Assembly (NCBI RefSeq): GCF_001874145.1
Contig: NZ_MPCX01000007.1
Coordinates: 62,001 to 126,000 of the forward strand
From: Lacinutrix sp. MedPE-SW
GTDB taxonomy: Bacteria; Bacteroidota; Bacteroidia; Flavobacteriales; Flavobacteriaceae
Direction of reading: 5' to 3'
Length of the DNA stretch: 64,000 bases
The stretch's first letter is position 1, and the number at the start of each line of letters is the position of its first letter. The notes beneath the pieces were generated by a model that saw only the letters and a program-made list of their open reading frames with translations, was not told where the DNA came from and ran no database searches. Positions 8,401-17,233 of the stretch are shown here, piece by piece. The translations under genes and the position numbers were made by a program.

Positions 8401-8492
8401 TAATTTATTAAAATTATAGCATAGCTTAATAAAAACACTAATGCTATGGTTAATACAATTTCTACGACTTCTAATATTTTGATTGGTATCAT
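8400..8492 (-). CDS. Predicted 30-residue hydrophobic membrane peptide
   Basis: A small ORF on the minus strand with ATG at 8490-8492 and TAA at 8400-8402. It starts MIPIKILEVVEIVLTIALVF and ends in a hydrophobic stretch, so it could form one membrane helix (about residues 6-28). Evidence that it is real: the predicted start site of ECF-type promoter P2 lies about 20 bases before its ATG, and its stop abuts promoter P1. So the interval between the two promoters is almost exactly this ORF. No Shine-Dalgarno is visible, as usual here. No homologue is recognised; it could also be a chance ORF. Confidence 0.5.
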   Translation of the reverse strand: MIPIKILEVVEIVLTIALVFLLSYAIILIN

Positions 8493-8518
8493 GGTCAATG
8501 GATTTATAATTATAATAG

Positions 8519-8550
8519 TTAGACAATAGAAAAAGAATATACCCTACTTT
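8519..8550 (-). promoter_or_regulatory. ECF-type promoter P2 facing the small peptide ORF
   Basis: Minus strand AAAGTAGGGTA, then GTCTAA, with the GGG at 8544 and GTC at 8524 (20 bases, identical to P1 and P3). It lies exactly 150 bases upstream of P1. The first gene downstream is the 30-codon hydrophobic ORF at 8400-8492; read-through would reach the 355-residue lipoprotein gene. Confidence 0.65.
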
Positions 8551-8599
8551 TAAATTAACTTTTTTTATAACTAACTTGTTTTTACTTTATTTGCAAACA

Positions 8600-9112
8600 A
8601 TGAGGAACGATAAAAAACTTTGTGAAGACAGTTACTTTAATAACTTTTATTTAGAGTATATACAACAGGCAAGTAATTTTGCTTACTATAAATGTGGAGA
8701 TAAGGATACAGCTTTAGATTTGGTACAAGATGCGTTTTCTAAAATTTGGGAAAATTGTTCTAAAATTGATTTTACTAAAGCAAAAACGTATTTGTTTACT
8801 ACGGTTAACAATCTTTTTTTAAATAAAATTAAACATGAAAAGGTTGTTATGGAATATGCTAAAGCAGCTCCATATCTAGATATTAATAATCAAAACCCAG
8901 AATATATCTTAGAAGAAGAAGAGTTTAAAGCAAAGCTTCAAAATGCTATTTCTTTATTAACAGATAAACAGCGTGAGGTATTTTTATTAAATAGAATTGA
9001 AGGAAAGAAATATAGAGAGATAGCCGAAATGTTAGGTGTTTCTCAAAAAGCTGTAGAAAAACGAATGTCTTTAGCATTAACTATTCTTAGAGAGAAAATA
9101 GATATTTTATAA
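8600..9112 (+). CDS. ECF RNA polymerase sigma factor (FecI-like)
   Basis: 170 residues from the ATG at 8600 (a TTG at 8576 would add eight unlikely residues). Region 2 contains DLVQDAFSKIWE and region 4 contains the helix-turn-helix KYREIAEMLGVSQKAVEKRM, typical of Bacteroidota ECF sigmas paired with FecR. It would direct RNA polymerase to a small set of promoters when released by the FecR protein encoded 54 bases downstream. Three copies of one ECF-type promoter element surround this gene and are its likely targets; none drives the sigma gene itself, so sigma synthesis is presumably independent. Confidence 0.9.
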   Translation: MRNDKKLCEDSYFNNFYLEYIQQASNFAYYKCGDKDTALDLVQDAFSKIWENCSKIDFTKAKTYLFTTVNNLFLNKIKHEKVVMEYAKAAPYLDINNQNPEYILEEEEFKAKLQNAISLLTDKQREVFLLNRIEGKKYREIAEMLGVSQKAVEKRMSLALTILREKIDIL

Positions 9113-9115
9113 AAA

Positions 9116-9147
9116 AAAGTAGGGTAAATATAAAATTAACTGTCTTA
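9116..9147 (+). promoter_or_regulatory. ECF-type promoter P3 driving FecR-receptor
   Basis: AAAGTAGGGTA followed by GTCTTA, GGG at 9122 and GTC at 9142 (20 bases). It lies between the sigma stop (9112) and the FecR ATG (9167), leaving a predicted leader of only about 13-15 bases. This would let the sigma factor amplify its anti-sigma and receptor genes separately from itself. Confidence 0.75.
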
Positions 9148-9166
9148 GAGGTGAAGCACTTATAAA

Positions 9167-10072
9167 ATGAAAGATGAAAATAAAATACTAAAATGGTTAA
9201 ATAATGAGCTTTCTCATGAAGAAATTGATGATTTAAAAAAATCGGGAAATTTTAAAGATTTAGAGAAAATAGCACATTACTCAACGCAATTAGAAGCTCC
9301 AAAAGTAGATGCTGAAGCTGCATTACATGCTTTTAGACTAAAACAAAAGCAAAAACCAAAAGTTCGCACTTTAAATTTTAAGCCATACTTAAAATATGCC
9401 GCTATTTTAGTTGTTATGCTAAGTGTAACTTTTTTAACTTTTTTTAATAATAATAAAAGTTTTAATACTAGCATTGCAGAAACCCAAACCATTACATTAC
9501 CAGACAACTCTCAAGTAATGCTAAGTGCAGTTTCTAGCCTTAGTTACAATAAGAAGAAATGGAAAAACGATAGAGATTTAGAACTTGATGGTGAAGCTTT
9601 TTTTAAAGTAAGTAAAGGTAAGAAGTTTACAGTAAAAACAAGTGTTGGTGAGATACAAGTTTTAGGAACCCAGTTTAATGTAAAAGAACGTGATAACTAT
9701 TTTGAAGTGCAATGCTACGAAGGTTTAGTTGCTGTTACATTTAATGGAGAAACCGTAAAATTATCTAAAGGAAAATCGTTTAGAGTAGTAAATAATGCAA
9801 TAGAGTTAGTAGACGATTTTTCAAGCATACAACCTTCTTGGTTAAGCCAAGAATCTACCTTTGTTAAAGTGCCACTTAAATACGTAATAGCAGATTTAGA
9901 AAATTATTATAATATAAAAGTGATTACACAATCTATTAATACAGAAAAACTTTTTACAGGTACTTTTACACATAATAATAAAGATATAGCACTACAATCT
10001 ATAACAATACCATTAAAATTAAGTTACAAAACTGAAGGTGATACAGTTACTTTCTATACCTATGAAAATTAA
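9167..10072 (+). CDS. FecR family anti-sigma/signal-transfer protein
   Basis: 301 residues. A short cytoplasmic N-terminus (1-70), predicted to bind the sigma factor, is followed by a single membrane helix at about 76-95 and a periplasmic FecR domain (ITLPDNSQVMLSAVSSLSY, then the GEAFFKV and LGTQFNV strands). A C-terminal DUF4974-type domain (VPLKYVIADLENYYNIKV) follows. It carries the signal from the outer-membrane receptor to the ECF sigma. Its 3' end overlaps the receptor start by 11 bases, indicating translational coupling. An ECF-type promoter lies just upstream. Confidence 0.9.
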   Translation: MKDENKILKWLNNELSHEEIDDLKKSGNFKDLEKIAHYSTQLEAPKVDAEAALHAFRLKQKQKPKVRTLNFKPYLKYAAILVVMLSVTFLTFFNNNKSFNTSIAETQTITLPDNSQVMLSAVSSLSYNKKKWKNDRDLELDGEAFFKVSKGKKFTVKTSVGEIQVLGTQFNVKERDNYFEVQCYEGLVAVTFNGETVKLSKGKSFRVVNNAIELVDDFSSIQPSWLSQESTFVKVPLKYVIADLENYYNIKVITQSINTEKLFTGTFTHNNKDIALQSITIPLKLSYKTEGDTVTFYTYEN

Positions 10073-12599
10073 AACTTGGCTTGTTTATTCTTTTATTTTT
10101 TTAACCAGTATTTGTTTTAGTCAACAAAAAGATAAAACTATTGATTTAATCAAGTTTTTAGAAGCAACCGAAATTAAATACAATGTAAAATTCTCGTATG
10201 CGTTTGAAGATGTTTCAAATATTGATATAAAACAACCAGAAAATAATTTAAGTTTAAGTGAGACTTTAGCCTATTTAAACGCAAATACATTATTAAACTT
10301 TAAGACTTTAGACAACCGTTATATAACAGTTTCTGTTTTAGAAAAAACCATTACTATATGTGGTTTTATAGTTAATAAAGATAATAAGCCTCTTTTAGGA
10401 GCAACAATAAAACATACAACAACTTCAAAGGGAGTAATTACAAATGCAAAAGGAAAATTTGAGTTAAAAAATATTCCTTTAAATGCTATTATAGAAATAT
10501 CTTATTTAGGTTTTAATACAGAAAAACATTTAGCAAAAACTTTTTTTTCAACAAATAATACTTGTAAAACAATTGTTTTGGAGGAAGCTCAAATTAGCTT
10601 GAATCAAGTTTATATTACAAAGTTTTTAACCACAGGATTACAAAAAAGTTTCGACGGAAGTACCATTTTAAACACTAAAAAATTTGGCATTCTTCCAGGA
10701 TTAATAGATCCAGATATATTACAATCGATACAAGCACTTCCTGGTGTAGAAAGTAAAAATGAAAGTATAGCAAACATAAATATTAGAGGTGGTTCTAACG
10801 ACGAAAATTTAATGCTTTGGGATGATATTAAAATGTATCACTCAGGACACTTTTTTGGTTTAATTTCTGCTTACAATCCATATTTAACTAATAAAGTAAT
10901 AGTAAGTAAAAATGGTACCAGTAGTCAATATAGTGATGGCGTTTCTAGTACTATTAATATGTTTACCAAAAATAAAATTACAAATACATTTTCTGGCGGA
11001 GCAGGAATAAACCTTATTAGTGGTGATGCTTTTTTAGAAATCCCATTAGCAAAAAATTTAGAGCTACATGTATCTGGAAGACGTTCTTTTACAGATGTAT
11101 TTTTAACTCCAACGTATAATAATTACTTCGATAAAAGTTTTCAAGACAGTGATTTAAATAATAATGAAACTACTTTTAATGGAGAGTCTAATTCTAATTT
11201 TTCATTTTACGATTATAGTGCAAAACTTTTATTTGATTTAGGTGAAAACCATGAATTTAGAAGTAATATTATAGTAATTGATAATAATCTTGACTATGCC
11301 GAAACAACTATAAATAATAGTGAAACAACAACAAAATCTAGTAATCTAAATCAAAAAAACATTGGTATGGGAGGACATTGGAAAGCAAATTGGAACAATC
11401 ACTTTTCTACTAAACTAATTGGTTATTATTCTAAATACAATGTTGATGCTTCAGATTTACGAGTTGAAACCAATCAATTATTATTTCAGTCTAACGAAGT
11501 TTTAGAAACAGGAGTAAAGCTAAATGCTAATTATAAATTAAATTCAAAATTATCACTTTTAGCAGGCTATCAATTTAATGAAACAGGAATATTAAACGAG
11601 ACTAATGTTTCTATTCCTGCATTTAACCGTACTAAAAAAGATGTATTATTAAACCATGCCTTTTATACAGAAACAGAATTTAAAAATGCCAAAACTTATT
11701 TACGAGTAGGAGCTAGGCTTAATTATTTTCAAAAATTTAATAAACTTTTAGTAGAGCCAAGAATTAACATTAAACAAAAAATTTCAAGACAGTTTGCTTT
11801 AAACTTAAAAGGAGAATTTAAAAACCAAACTGCAACACAAAAAATAGATTTTCAAGACGATTTTTTAGGTGTGGAAAATAGACGTTGGGTTCTGGCTAAC
11901 GAAAAAGATATACCTATTACAACAAGTAAACAAGCGTCGTTTGGTATAGATTATAAGCAAAACAATTTAAATATAGAAGCAACCGCTTTTTATAAATTAG
12001 TAAATGGTATTACAGCCAGTAATCAAGGGTTTTATAATAACTTTCAGTTTTTAAGTGCAACAGGAGATTACACTGCTAGAGGTGTAGAGTTTTTAATAAA
12101 TAAATCTTCTAGTAACTATAGCACGTGGTTGAGTTACACATATAGTATTAATGATTATAATTTTGAGAGTTTTACACCTTCAGTTTTTCCTAATAATGTA
12201 GATATTAGGCATTCTATATCATTAGCTTTTAATTATAATATTTTAGAAAATTTAAAAGCATCTCTAGGTGGAGTTTGGCGTTCTGGTGTTCCTTATACAA
12301 AACCAGTAGAAGGTAACGAAACAGTACAAGATGGAAATGTAACCTTTGTAAATTATGATTTACCTAATAACGAAACCTTAGATTCGTTTTTTAGGCTTGA
12401 TGCATCTTTGGCTTATAATTTTAGTTTTTTAAATACTACTAAAGCAACTATAAATTTGGGTGTTAGAAACGTAACTAATCAAAATAATACAATTAGTCGT
12501 TATTATGAGGTTGATACAAATAATCAAGAACAAACTATAGAAATTGATAACAAATCGCTAAAGTTAACTCCAAATGTGAGTTTTAGAGTTCAATTTTAA
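10062..12599 (+). CDS. FecA-like TonB-dependent receptor with STN and carboxypeptidase-like domains
   Basis: 845 residues from the ATG at 10062, overlapping the FecR stop. Order: signal peptide (ending ICFSQ), a secretin/TonB N-terminal-like (STN) signalling domain at about 25-95, a carboxypeptidase regulatory-like beta sandwich (ITICGFIVNKDNKPLLGATI) at about 105-190, a plug with INIRGGSNDENLMLWDD, and a 22-strand barrel ending in a C-terminal Phe (VSFRVQF). The STN domain with upstream FecR and ECF sigma is the classic cell-surface signalling arrangement. The ligand is not evident; no SusD-like partner is present. It converges with the next gene, with one base between stops. Confidence 0.88.
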   Translation: MKIKTWLVYSFIFLTSICFSQQKDKTIDLIKFLEATEIKYNVKFSYAFEDVSNIDIKQPENNLSLSETLAYLNANTLLNFKTLDNRYITVSVLEKTITICGFIVNKDNKPLLGATIKHTTTSKGVITNAKGKFELKNIPLNAIIEISYLGFNTEKHLAKTFFSTNNTCKTIVLEEAQISLNQVYITKFLTTGLQKSFDGSTILNTKKFGILPGLIDPDILQSIQALPGVESKNESIANINIRGGSNDENLMLWDDIKMYHSGHFFGLISAYNPYLTNKVIVSKNGTSSQYSDGVSSTINMFTKNKITNTFSGGAGINLISGDAFLEIPLAKNLELHVSGRRSFTDVFLTPTYNNYFDKSFQDSDLNNNETTFNGESNSNFSFYDYSAKLLFDLGENHEFRSNIIVIDNNLDYAETTINNSETTTKSSNLNQKNIGMGGHWKANWNNHFSTKLIGYYSKYNVDASDLRVETNQLLFQSNEVLETGVKLNANYKLNSKLSLLAGYQFNETGILNETNVSIPAFNRTKKDVLLNHAFYTETEFKNAKTYLRVGARLNYFQKFNKLLVEPRINIKQKISRQFALNLKGEFKNQTATQKIDFQDDFLGVENRRWVLANEKDIPITTSKQASFGIDYKQNNLNIEATAFYKLVNGITASNQGFYNNFQFLSATGDYTARGVEFLINKSSSNYSTWLSYTYSINDYNFESFTPSVFPNNVDIRHSISLAFNYNILENLKASLGGVWRSGVPYTKPVEGNETVQDGNVTFVNYDLPNNETLDSFFRLDASLAYNFSFLNTTKATINLGVRNVTNQNNTISRYYEVDTNNQEQTIEIDNKSLKLTPNVSFRVQF

Positions 12600-12600
12600 A

Positions 12601-15120
12601 TTAGAAATAAAAACCAAAACTACCTGTAACACCAAATTTTCTAGCATCTGGATTAAAACTTGGATCTAAGTAATTACCTCTAAAGTTAAAATCTATTCTA
12701 AACACTTTAAAAATATTGCCAACGCCTATACTGTATTCGTAGTAAGCTTCTTTATTTGGAGCAACATAAACAAATGGCGTTCCGTCTGGATTAAACGATG
12801 CATTTATATCTCTATTTTCTTGAGAGACATCTCCCATAACACCTCTAAAACCAACAATAGCTCTAAGGTTTAGTTTTTTAAGTAATGGAATTCTAGAAAA
12901 TAATCTCCCATTAAAATTATGCTCTACGTGTAATGTTGCGTATTCATCGGTTACAAACTCATAAAAATCTAACTGTGAAAAGGTGTTATAAATTGAAAAA
13001 TACGATTGGTTTCCAGGAACAACACTCATTAAGGCTAATGGTATTTGCCCATATGTTTTACCAACTTCTATAGACGTAGTTAAGCGACCAAAGCCACCAA
13101 CAGCTATGGGTTGTATATACGAAAACTGAAGCTTTGTGTAATCAAAATCACTATCAAAAACACCTTTGTCTCCGCGAGTTACTTGAGCGAATAACTGTGC
13201 GAAATCGCTGTTTTTTACACGACGTTCTACACCAAAACCTGTCATTTCTCGTTTTGGCATATAGCGAACAGAAAAAGCAGATTCGTATTGCTTTATTTCT
13301 GATGCTGTAGTTGTTTGTGTAGCATCTGTATAATAATCTAAACTAAAGGTTGGTGAGGCAGACTCTAAGGTTTTGTAAGTACCACTAACTCGTGTTACTA
13401 AATTTCTAACAAGTTCTGCTTCAATAGCAATTGTACTTAGGTTTATATTGGTAAGCTTATCGTTAGTTCCTGTGCCAACTATAGAAGACGAAGCTAAACT
13501 TCTTCCTAAAACATCTGTAGATGAGGTTAAACTGGCTCCAATTTGTTCTACATCACGCCTGTTACCACCAGAAATTATAAACCTGTTTTTTTTGTCTAAT
13601 AACCATTTTCCAGAAATACCGTATTTAAACTTATTGTCTTTAAAACCGTAGGCTGTAAAACCTTCTAACCTCCAAAGGTCATTTTGTCCAAAATAGGTAC
13701 GACCACCAGCACGTAAACGTAAACCTTCTACTTCGTTAAAACCAAAGGTTGAAAATACGCTACCATAGTCTAGGTTTAGTTCATCAAATTCAATATATCC
13801 AGATGCTAATATGCTTCCTATATTATAAAGACGTTTAAATTTTTTGGTTTTCTTTAAAGAGTCTAACATGACGTAAACACCTTTTTCGTCTTTACTAAGC
13901 TTTTCCATTCTGTTTTCTTCCCAGAAAGCATCGTCTTGATTGTATAAATCTTCATCAAAACTATAGACTTTTTCTTTGTAAAATTTTGGGTCTTTTTCAA
14001 TGTCAAACTTGTAATTATTATACAATGAAGTACGTTTACCATAAATACCTTGGGACTTTTCCTTTTTATTAAAAGCAAAATCCGACATAAAATAATCACG
14101 TTTAATTAAAAATACAGAATCATTAAGTACCTCATATTCCTGTTCAATATATATTTCTTTTACCCAGTTTATATTTGCACTTTTAGAGGCTTGCATATTT
14201 ATATCTTTAATAGCAAAAGTGGTATCTGCAACCCAAAAGTCTCCTTTAAAGGTTAACTCGTTTTTACGTCGTGGGTAATAAATAATATTATAACACCATT
14301 TGTTGTCTATATATGCGCTATCTGCTAGCACATAATTGTACACATTAATTCCTGTTCTTGAAATAGGACTTGTAAAGCTTTTATCAAAAAACTTCAAATA
14401 GTTATCATAAACATCAAAATCGCTGTATAAGTCGTCAACAAAATCTATAATAATCTGGTTGTTACTAAAACCAGAGTTTTTATTGCCTTTTAGTATTTCA
14501 CGTTTTTCGTTAATTATATTATCGCCATAAACTTCGCTAGACGACTCGTTAATAAACATTGGTAAATAGGTTTTACCTGTTATGTTAGAGGTGTCTACCT
14601 GCTCAAAAACAAACTCCATACCTTTAAACAGTTTGCTTTTCATTGTTGCACTGTCAATAGTATTTAAATCAAACTCTACCTTTTCGTAGCGATCGTATTG
14701 GTATTGGTTGTATTGCTTTAAACCATTACTTCTTTTGTTGGCCCATATTTTTCGTAAAATATCTATTGCTGGATTGTTTTTTTTAGGTTGCTTGCCAGAA
14801 ACAATAAGTACTTCGTCTAGAGCTGCAACATCTTCTTTTAAAACAATATCAAAATCGTAAGTTACCTTTTGTTTTAAAGGTACAGTTTGCGTGACGTAAC
14901 TAATAAATGAAAAAACTACAGTGTCGTGATTGCCATCATCTTCTAGATAGTACGTTCCGTTTTCGTCTGTTATAGTTCCAATACTTGTACCTTGAAAATA
15001 GACGTTTGCATAGGCTATAGGTTCATTACTTTCATCGTAAATGTGACCGCTAATTTTTGTTTGAGCTAAAACTGTAACACTAGCTAATAAAAACAAAAAG
15101 GATAATATTCTATATTTCAT
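12601..15120 (-). CDS. DUF5686 / carboxypeptidase-like regulatory domain outer-membrane protein
   Basis: 839 residues. The signal peptide ends at about residue 19 (VTVLAQ). A carboxypeptidase regulatory-like domain follows (TKISGHIYDESNEPIAYANV) at about 21-110, then the large DUF5686 region with amphipathic strands and a C-terminal GSFGFYF typical of outer-membrane barrels. The family is widespread in Bacteroidota and its function is unknown. It lies downstream of pdhB on the same strand, but a terminator hairpin separates them. Its stop is one base from that of the FecA-like receptor on the other strand, so neither gene has room for its own terminator. Confidence 0.8.
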   Translation of the reverse strand: MKYRILSFLFLLASVTVLAQTKISGHIYDESNEPIAYANVYFQGTSIGTITDENGTYYLEDDGNHDTVVFSFISYVTQTVPLKQKVTYDFDIVLKEDVAALDEVLIVSGKQPKKNNPAIDILRKIWANKRSNGLKQYNQYQYDRYEKVEFDLNTIDSATMKSKLFKGMEFVFEQVDTSNITGKTYLPMFINESSSEVYGDNIINEKREILKGNKNSGFSNNQIIIDFVDDLYSDFDVYDNYLKFFDKSFTSPISRTGINVYNYVLADSAYIDNKWCYNIIYYPRRKNELTFKGDFWVADTTFAIKDINMQASKSANINWVKEIYIEQEYEVLNDSVFLIKRDYFMSDFAFNKKEKSQGIYGKRTSLYNNYKFDIEKDPKFYKEKVYSFDEDLYNQDDAFWEENRMEKLSKDEKGVYVMLDSLKKTKKFKRLYNIGSILASGYIEFDELNLDYGSVFSTFGFNEVEGLRLRAGGRTYFGQNDLWRLEGFTAYGFKDNKFKYGISGKWLLDKKNRFIISGGNRRDVEQIGASLTSSTDVLGRSLASSSIVGTGTNDKLTNINLSTIAIEAELVRNLVTRVSGTYKTLESASPTFSLDYYTDATQTTTASEIKQYESAFSVRYMPKREMTGFGVERRVKNSDFAQLFAQVTRGDKGVFDSDFDYTKLQFSYIQPIAVGGFGRLTTSIEVGKTYGQIPLALMSVVPGNQSYFSIYNTFSQLDFYEFVTDEYATLHVEHNFNGRLFSRIPLLKKLNLRAIVGFRGVMGDVSQENRDINASFNPDGTPFVYVAPNKEAYYEYSIGVGNIFKVFRIDFNFRGNYLDPSFNPDARKFGVTGSFGFYF

Positions 15121-15137
15121 CTATTAGTTTTAAATAA

Positions 15138-15173
15138 AAAAACTTCATCAACAATCATGCTAATGAAGTTTTT
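15138..15173 (-). terminator. Intrinsic terminator after pdhB
   Basis: 11-bp arms AAAAACTTCAT / ATGAAGTTTTT with a 14-base loop. On the minus strand the T-run extends into TTTTTTTATTT. It lies between pdhB and the DUF5686 gene. Confidence 0.75.
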
Positions 15174-15195
15174 ATAAAGGTAATTTTTTTTTTAA

Positions 15196-16173
15196 TTACT
15201 TGTACATAACTTTTTTAACAGCTTTAATTACAGACTCATGGTTAGGTAACCACTCTTCTAATAAAACTGGAGAATAAGGTGCAGGAGTATCTGCTGTGTT
15301 AATTTTTACAACAGGCGCATCTAAATAATCAAAAGCTTCAGACTGCACAATATATGTTAGCTCTGTAGAAACGTTACCAAATGGCCAAGCTTCTTCTAAA
15401 ACTACTAAACGGTTTGTTTTCTTAACAGATTCTAAAACGGCTTTTTTGTCTAATGGACGTACAGTTCTTAAATCAATTATTTCACAAGAAATACCATCTT
15501 TTGCTAATTCATCTGCTGCTTTGTAAGCTTCTTTAATAATCTTTCCAAAAGAAACAATAGTTACATCTGTTCCTTCTCTTTTAATATCGGCAACACCTAA
15601 TGGTATAGTGTATTCTCCTTCTGGTACTTCACCTTTATCACCATACATTTGCTCACTTTCCATAAAAATAACTGGATCGTCGTCACGTATTGCAGATTTT
15701 AATAAACCTTTTGCATCGTAAGGGTTAGATGGAACAACAACTTTTAAACCAGGCGTGTTTGCAAACCAACTCTCGAAAGCTTGAGAGTGTGTAGCAGCTA
15801 ATTGTCCTGCAGAAGCGGTTGGCCCACGAAAAACGATAGGACATTTAAATTGCCCACCAGACATTTGTCTAATTTTTGCAGCGTTGTTAATAATTTGGTC
15901 AATTCCTACTAAAGAGAAATTAAATGTCATATATTCTACAATAGGTCTGTTTCCTGTCATGGTAGAACCTATAGCTATACCAGCAAATCCAAGCTCGGCA
16001 ATTGGTGTATCTATAACACGTTTAGCACCAAATTCGTCTAACATACCTTTAGATGCTTTGTAAGCACCGTTATATTCTGCTACTTCTTCACCCATTAAAT
16101 AAATGCTCTCATCACGGCGCATTTCTTCGCTCATGGCTTCACAAATAGCTTCTCTAAATTGAATTGTCTTCAT
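15196..16173 (-). CDS. pdhB: Pyruvate dehydrogenase E1 component, beta subunit
   Basis: 325 residues from MKTIQFREAICEAMSEEM (ATG at 16173; an upstream in-frame start adds 11 unlikely residues). The thiamine-dependent transketolase-like pyrimidine domain is marked by MGEEVAEYNGAYKASKG and the FxxPIAE-type TPIAELGFAGIAIG. The C-terminal domain has IDLRTVRPLDKKAVLESVKKT. It forms the E1 heterotetramer with an alpha subunit encoded outside this window, converting pyruvate to acetyl groups on E2. It is divergent from etfB across a 210-base region. Confidence 0.93.
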   Translation of the reverse strand: MKTIQFREAICEAMSEEMRRDESIYLMGEEVAEYNGAYKASKGMLDEFGAKRVIDTPIAELGFAGIAIGSTMTGNRPIVEYMTFNFSLVGIDQIINNAAKIRQMSGGQFKCPIVFRGPTASAGQLAATHSQAFESWFANTPGLKVVVPSNPYDAKGLLKSAIRDDDPVIFMESEQMYGDKGEVPEGEYTIPLGVADIKREGTDVTIVSFGKIIKEAYKAADELAKDGISCEIIDLRTVRPLDKKAVLESVKKTNRLVVLEEAWPFGNVSTELTYIVQSEAFDYLDAPVVKINTADTPAPYSPVLLEEWLPNHESVIKAVKKVMYK

Positions 16174-16383
16174 AAAATTTGTAAAATTGAGTAGCAAAAA
16201 TAACAATTACTGTAAACTAATACTGAACAATTTATTTAAAATTTATTATGCATGCATAGTATATTTTTGAAATAAATGAATTATCTTCGTATCCTGAAAA
16301 AGAGAAGTATTAGATGAATGTCTTACGATAACGTTATAGTTCTAAGCTTCCAAGAAAATAATCAAAAATTTAATAATAAAAAT

Positions 16384-17130
16384 ATGAAGATTTTAGTGTG
16401 TATTAGTCACGTGCCAGACACAACGTCAAAAATTAATTTTACAGACGGAGATTCTAAATTCGACACAAATGGTGTGCAATTTGTTATCAATCCAAACGAT
16501 GAGTTTGGTTTAACACGTGCAATGTGGTTTAAAGAAAAGCAAGGAGCAAGTGTAGATGTTGTAAATGTAGGTGGTGCAGAAACAGAACCAACATTACGTA
16601 AAGCATTAGCAATTGGCGCAGACAATGCAATTAGAGTAAATGCAGAAGCTAAAGATGGTTTTCAGGTTGCTAAAGAATTAGCTAAAGTAGTACAAGATGG
16701 AGGTTACGATTTAGTAATTGCAGGTCGTGAGTCTATAGATTATAATGGAGGTATGGTACCAGGAATGTTATCTGAATTAATAGGAGCAAACTTTGTAACA
16801 AACTGTATTAACTTAGAAATAGATGGAACTAACGCTACCGCTACAAGAGAAATAGATGGTGGTAAAGAAACTGTAACAACAGCTTTACCATTAGTTATTG
16901 CTGGTCAAAAAGGATTAGTAGAGGAAAGCGATTTACGTATTCCTAATATGAGAGGAATCATGATGGCTAGAAAAAAACCTTTAAATGTTGTAGAAGCTGC
17001 TAATGCTGAAACTGAAACAACTTCGGTTAAATTTGAAAAGCCAGCACCAAAAGGAGCTGTAACTTTAGTAGATGCAGGTAACTTAGACGAGTTAGTAAAC
17101 TTACTTCATAACGAAGCAAAGGTGATTTAA
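16384..17130 (+). CDS. etfB: Electron transfer flavoprotein, beta subunit
   Basis: 248 residues from MKILVCISHVPDTTSKINF; the longer frame from 16318 adds 22 residues that do not fit the family. The AMP-binding and alpha-contact features are visible (NPNDEFGLTRA, AGRESIDYNGGMVPGMLSE, and the recognition-loop segment LRIPNMRGIMMARKKPL). It forms a heterodimer with EtfA and passes electrons from acyl-CoA dehydrogenases to the quinone pool. A TATCTTCG box at 16282-16289 resembles a Bacteroidota -7 element about 95 bases upstream. It forms an operon with etfA. Confidence 0.95.
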   Translation: MKILVCISHVPDTTSKINFTDGDSKFDTNGVQFVINPNDEFGLTRAMWFKEKQGASVDVVNVGGAETEPTLRKALAIGADNAIRVNAEAKDGFQVAKELAKVVQDGGYDLVIAGRESIDYNGGMVPGMLSELIGANFVTNCINLEIDGTNATATREIDGGKETVTTALPLVIAGQKGLVEESDLRIPNMRGIMMARKKPLNVVEAANAETETTSVKFEKPAPKGAVTLVDAGNLDELVNLLHNEAKVI

Positions 17131-17144
17131 TAATAAGTTAAATC

Positions 17145-17165
17145 ATTCCGAACTTGTTTCGGAAT
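17145..17165. repeat. Short palindromic hairpin between etfB and etfA
   Basis: ATTCCGA / TCGGAAT arms around a 7-base loop, followed at about 17192-17212 by a weaker CCTG / CAGG pair. Small hairpins of this kind recur in flavobacterial intergenic regions. It could act as a stability element or attenuator between the two subunit genes, which is inference. Confidence 0.5.
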
Positions 17166-17233
17166 CTTTTGAAATTAAAGTAAAGATTAACGAGTTCCTG
17201 GTATAAAGTCAGGATTTCAAAAAAGAAAAAATT

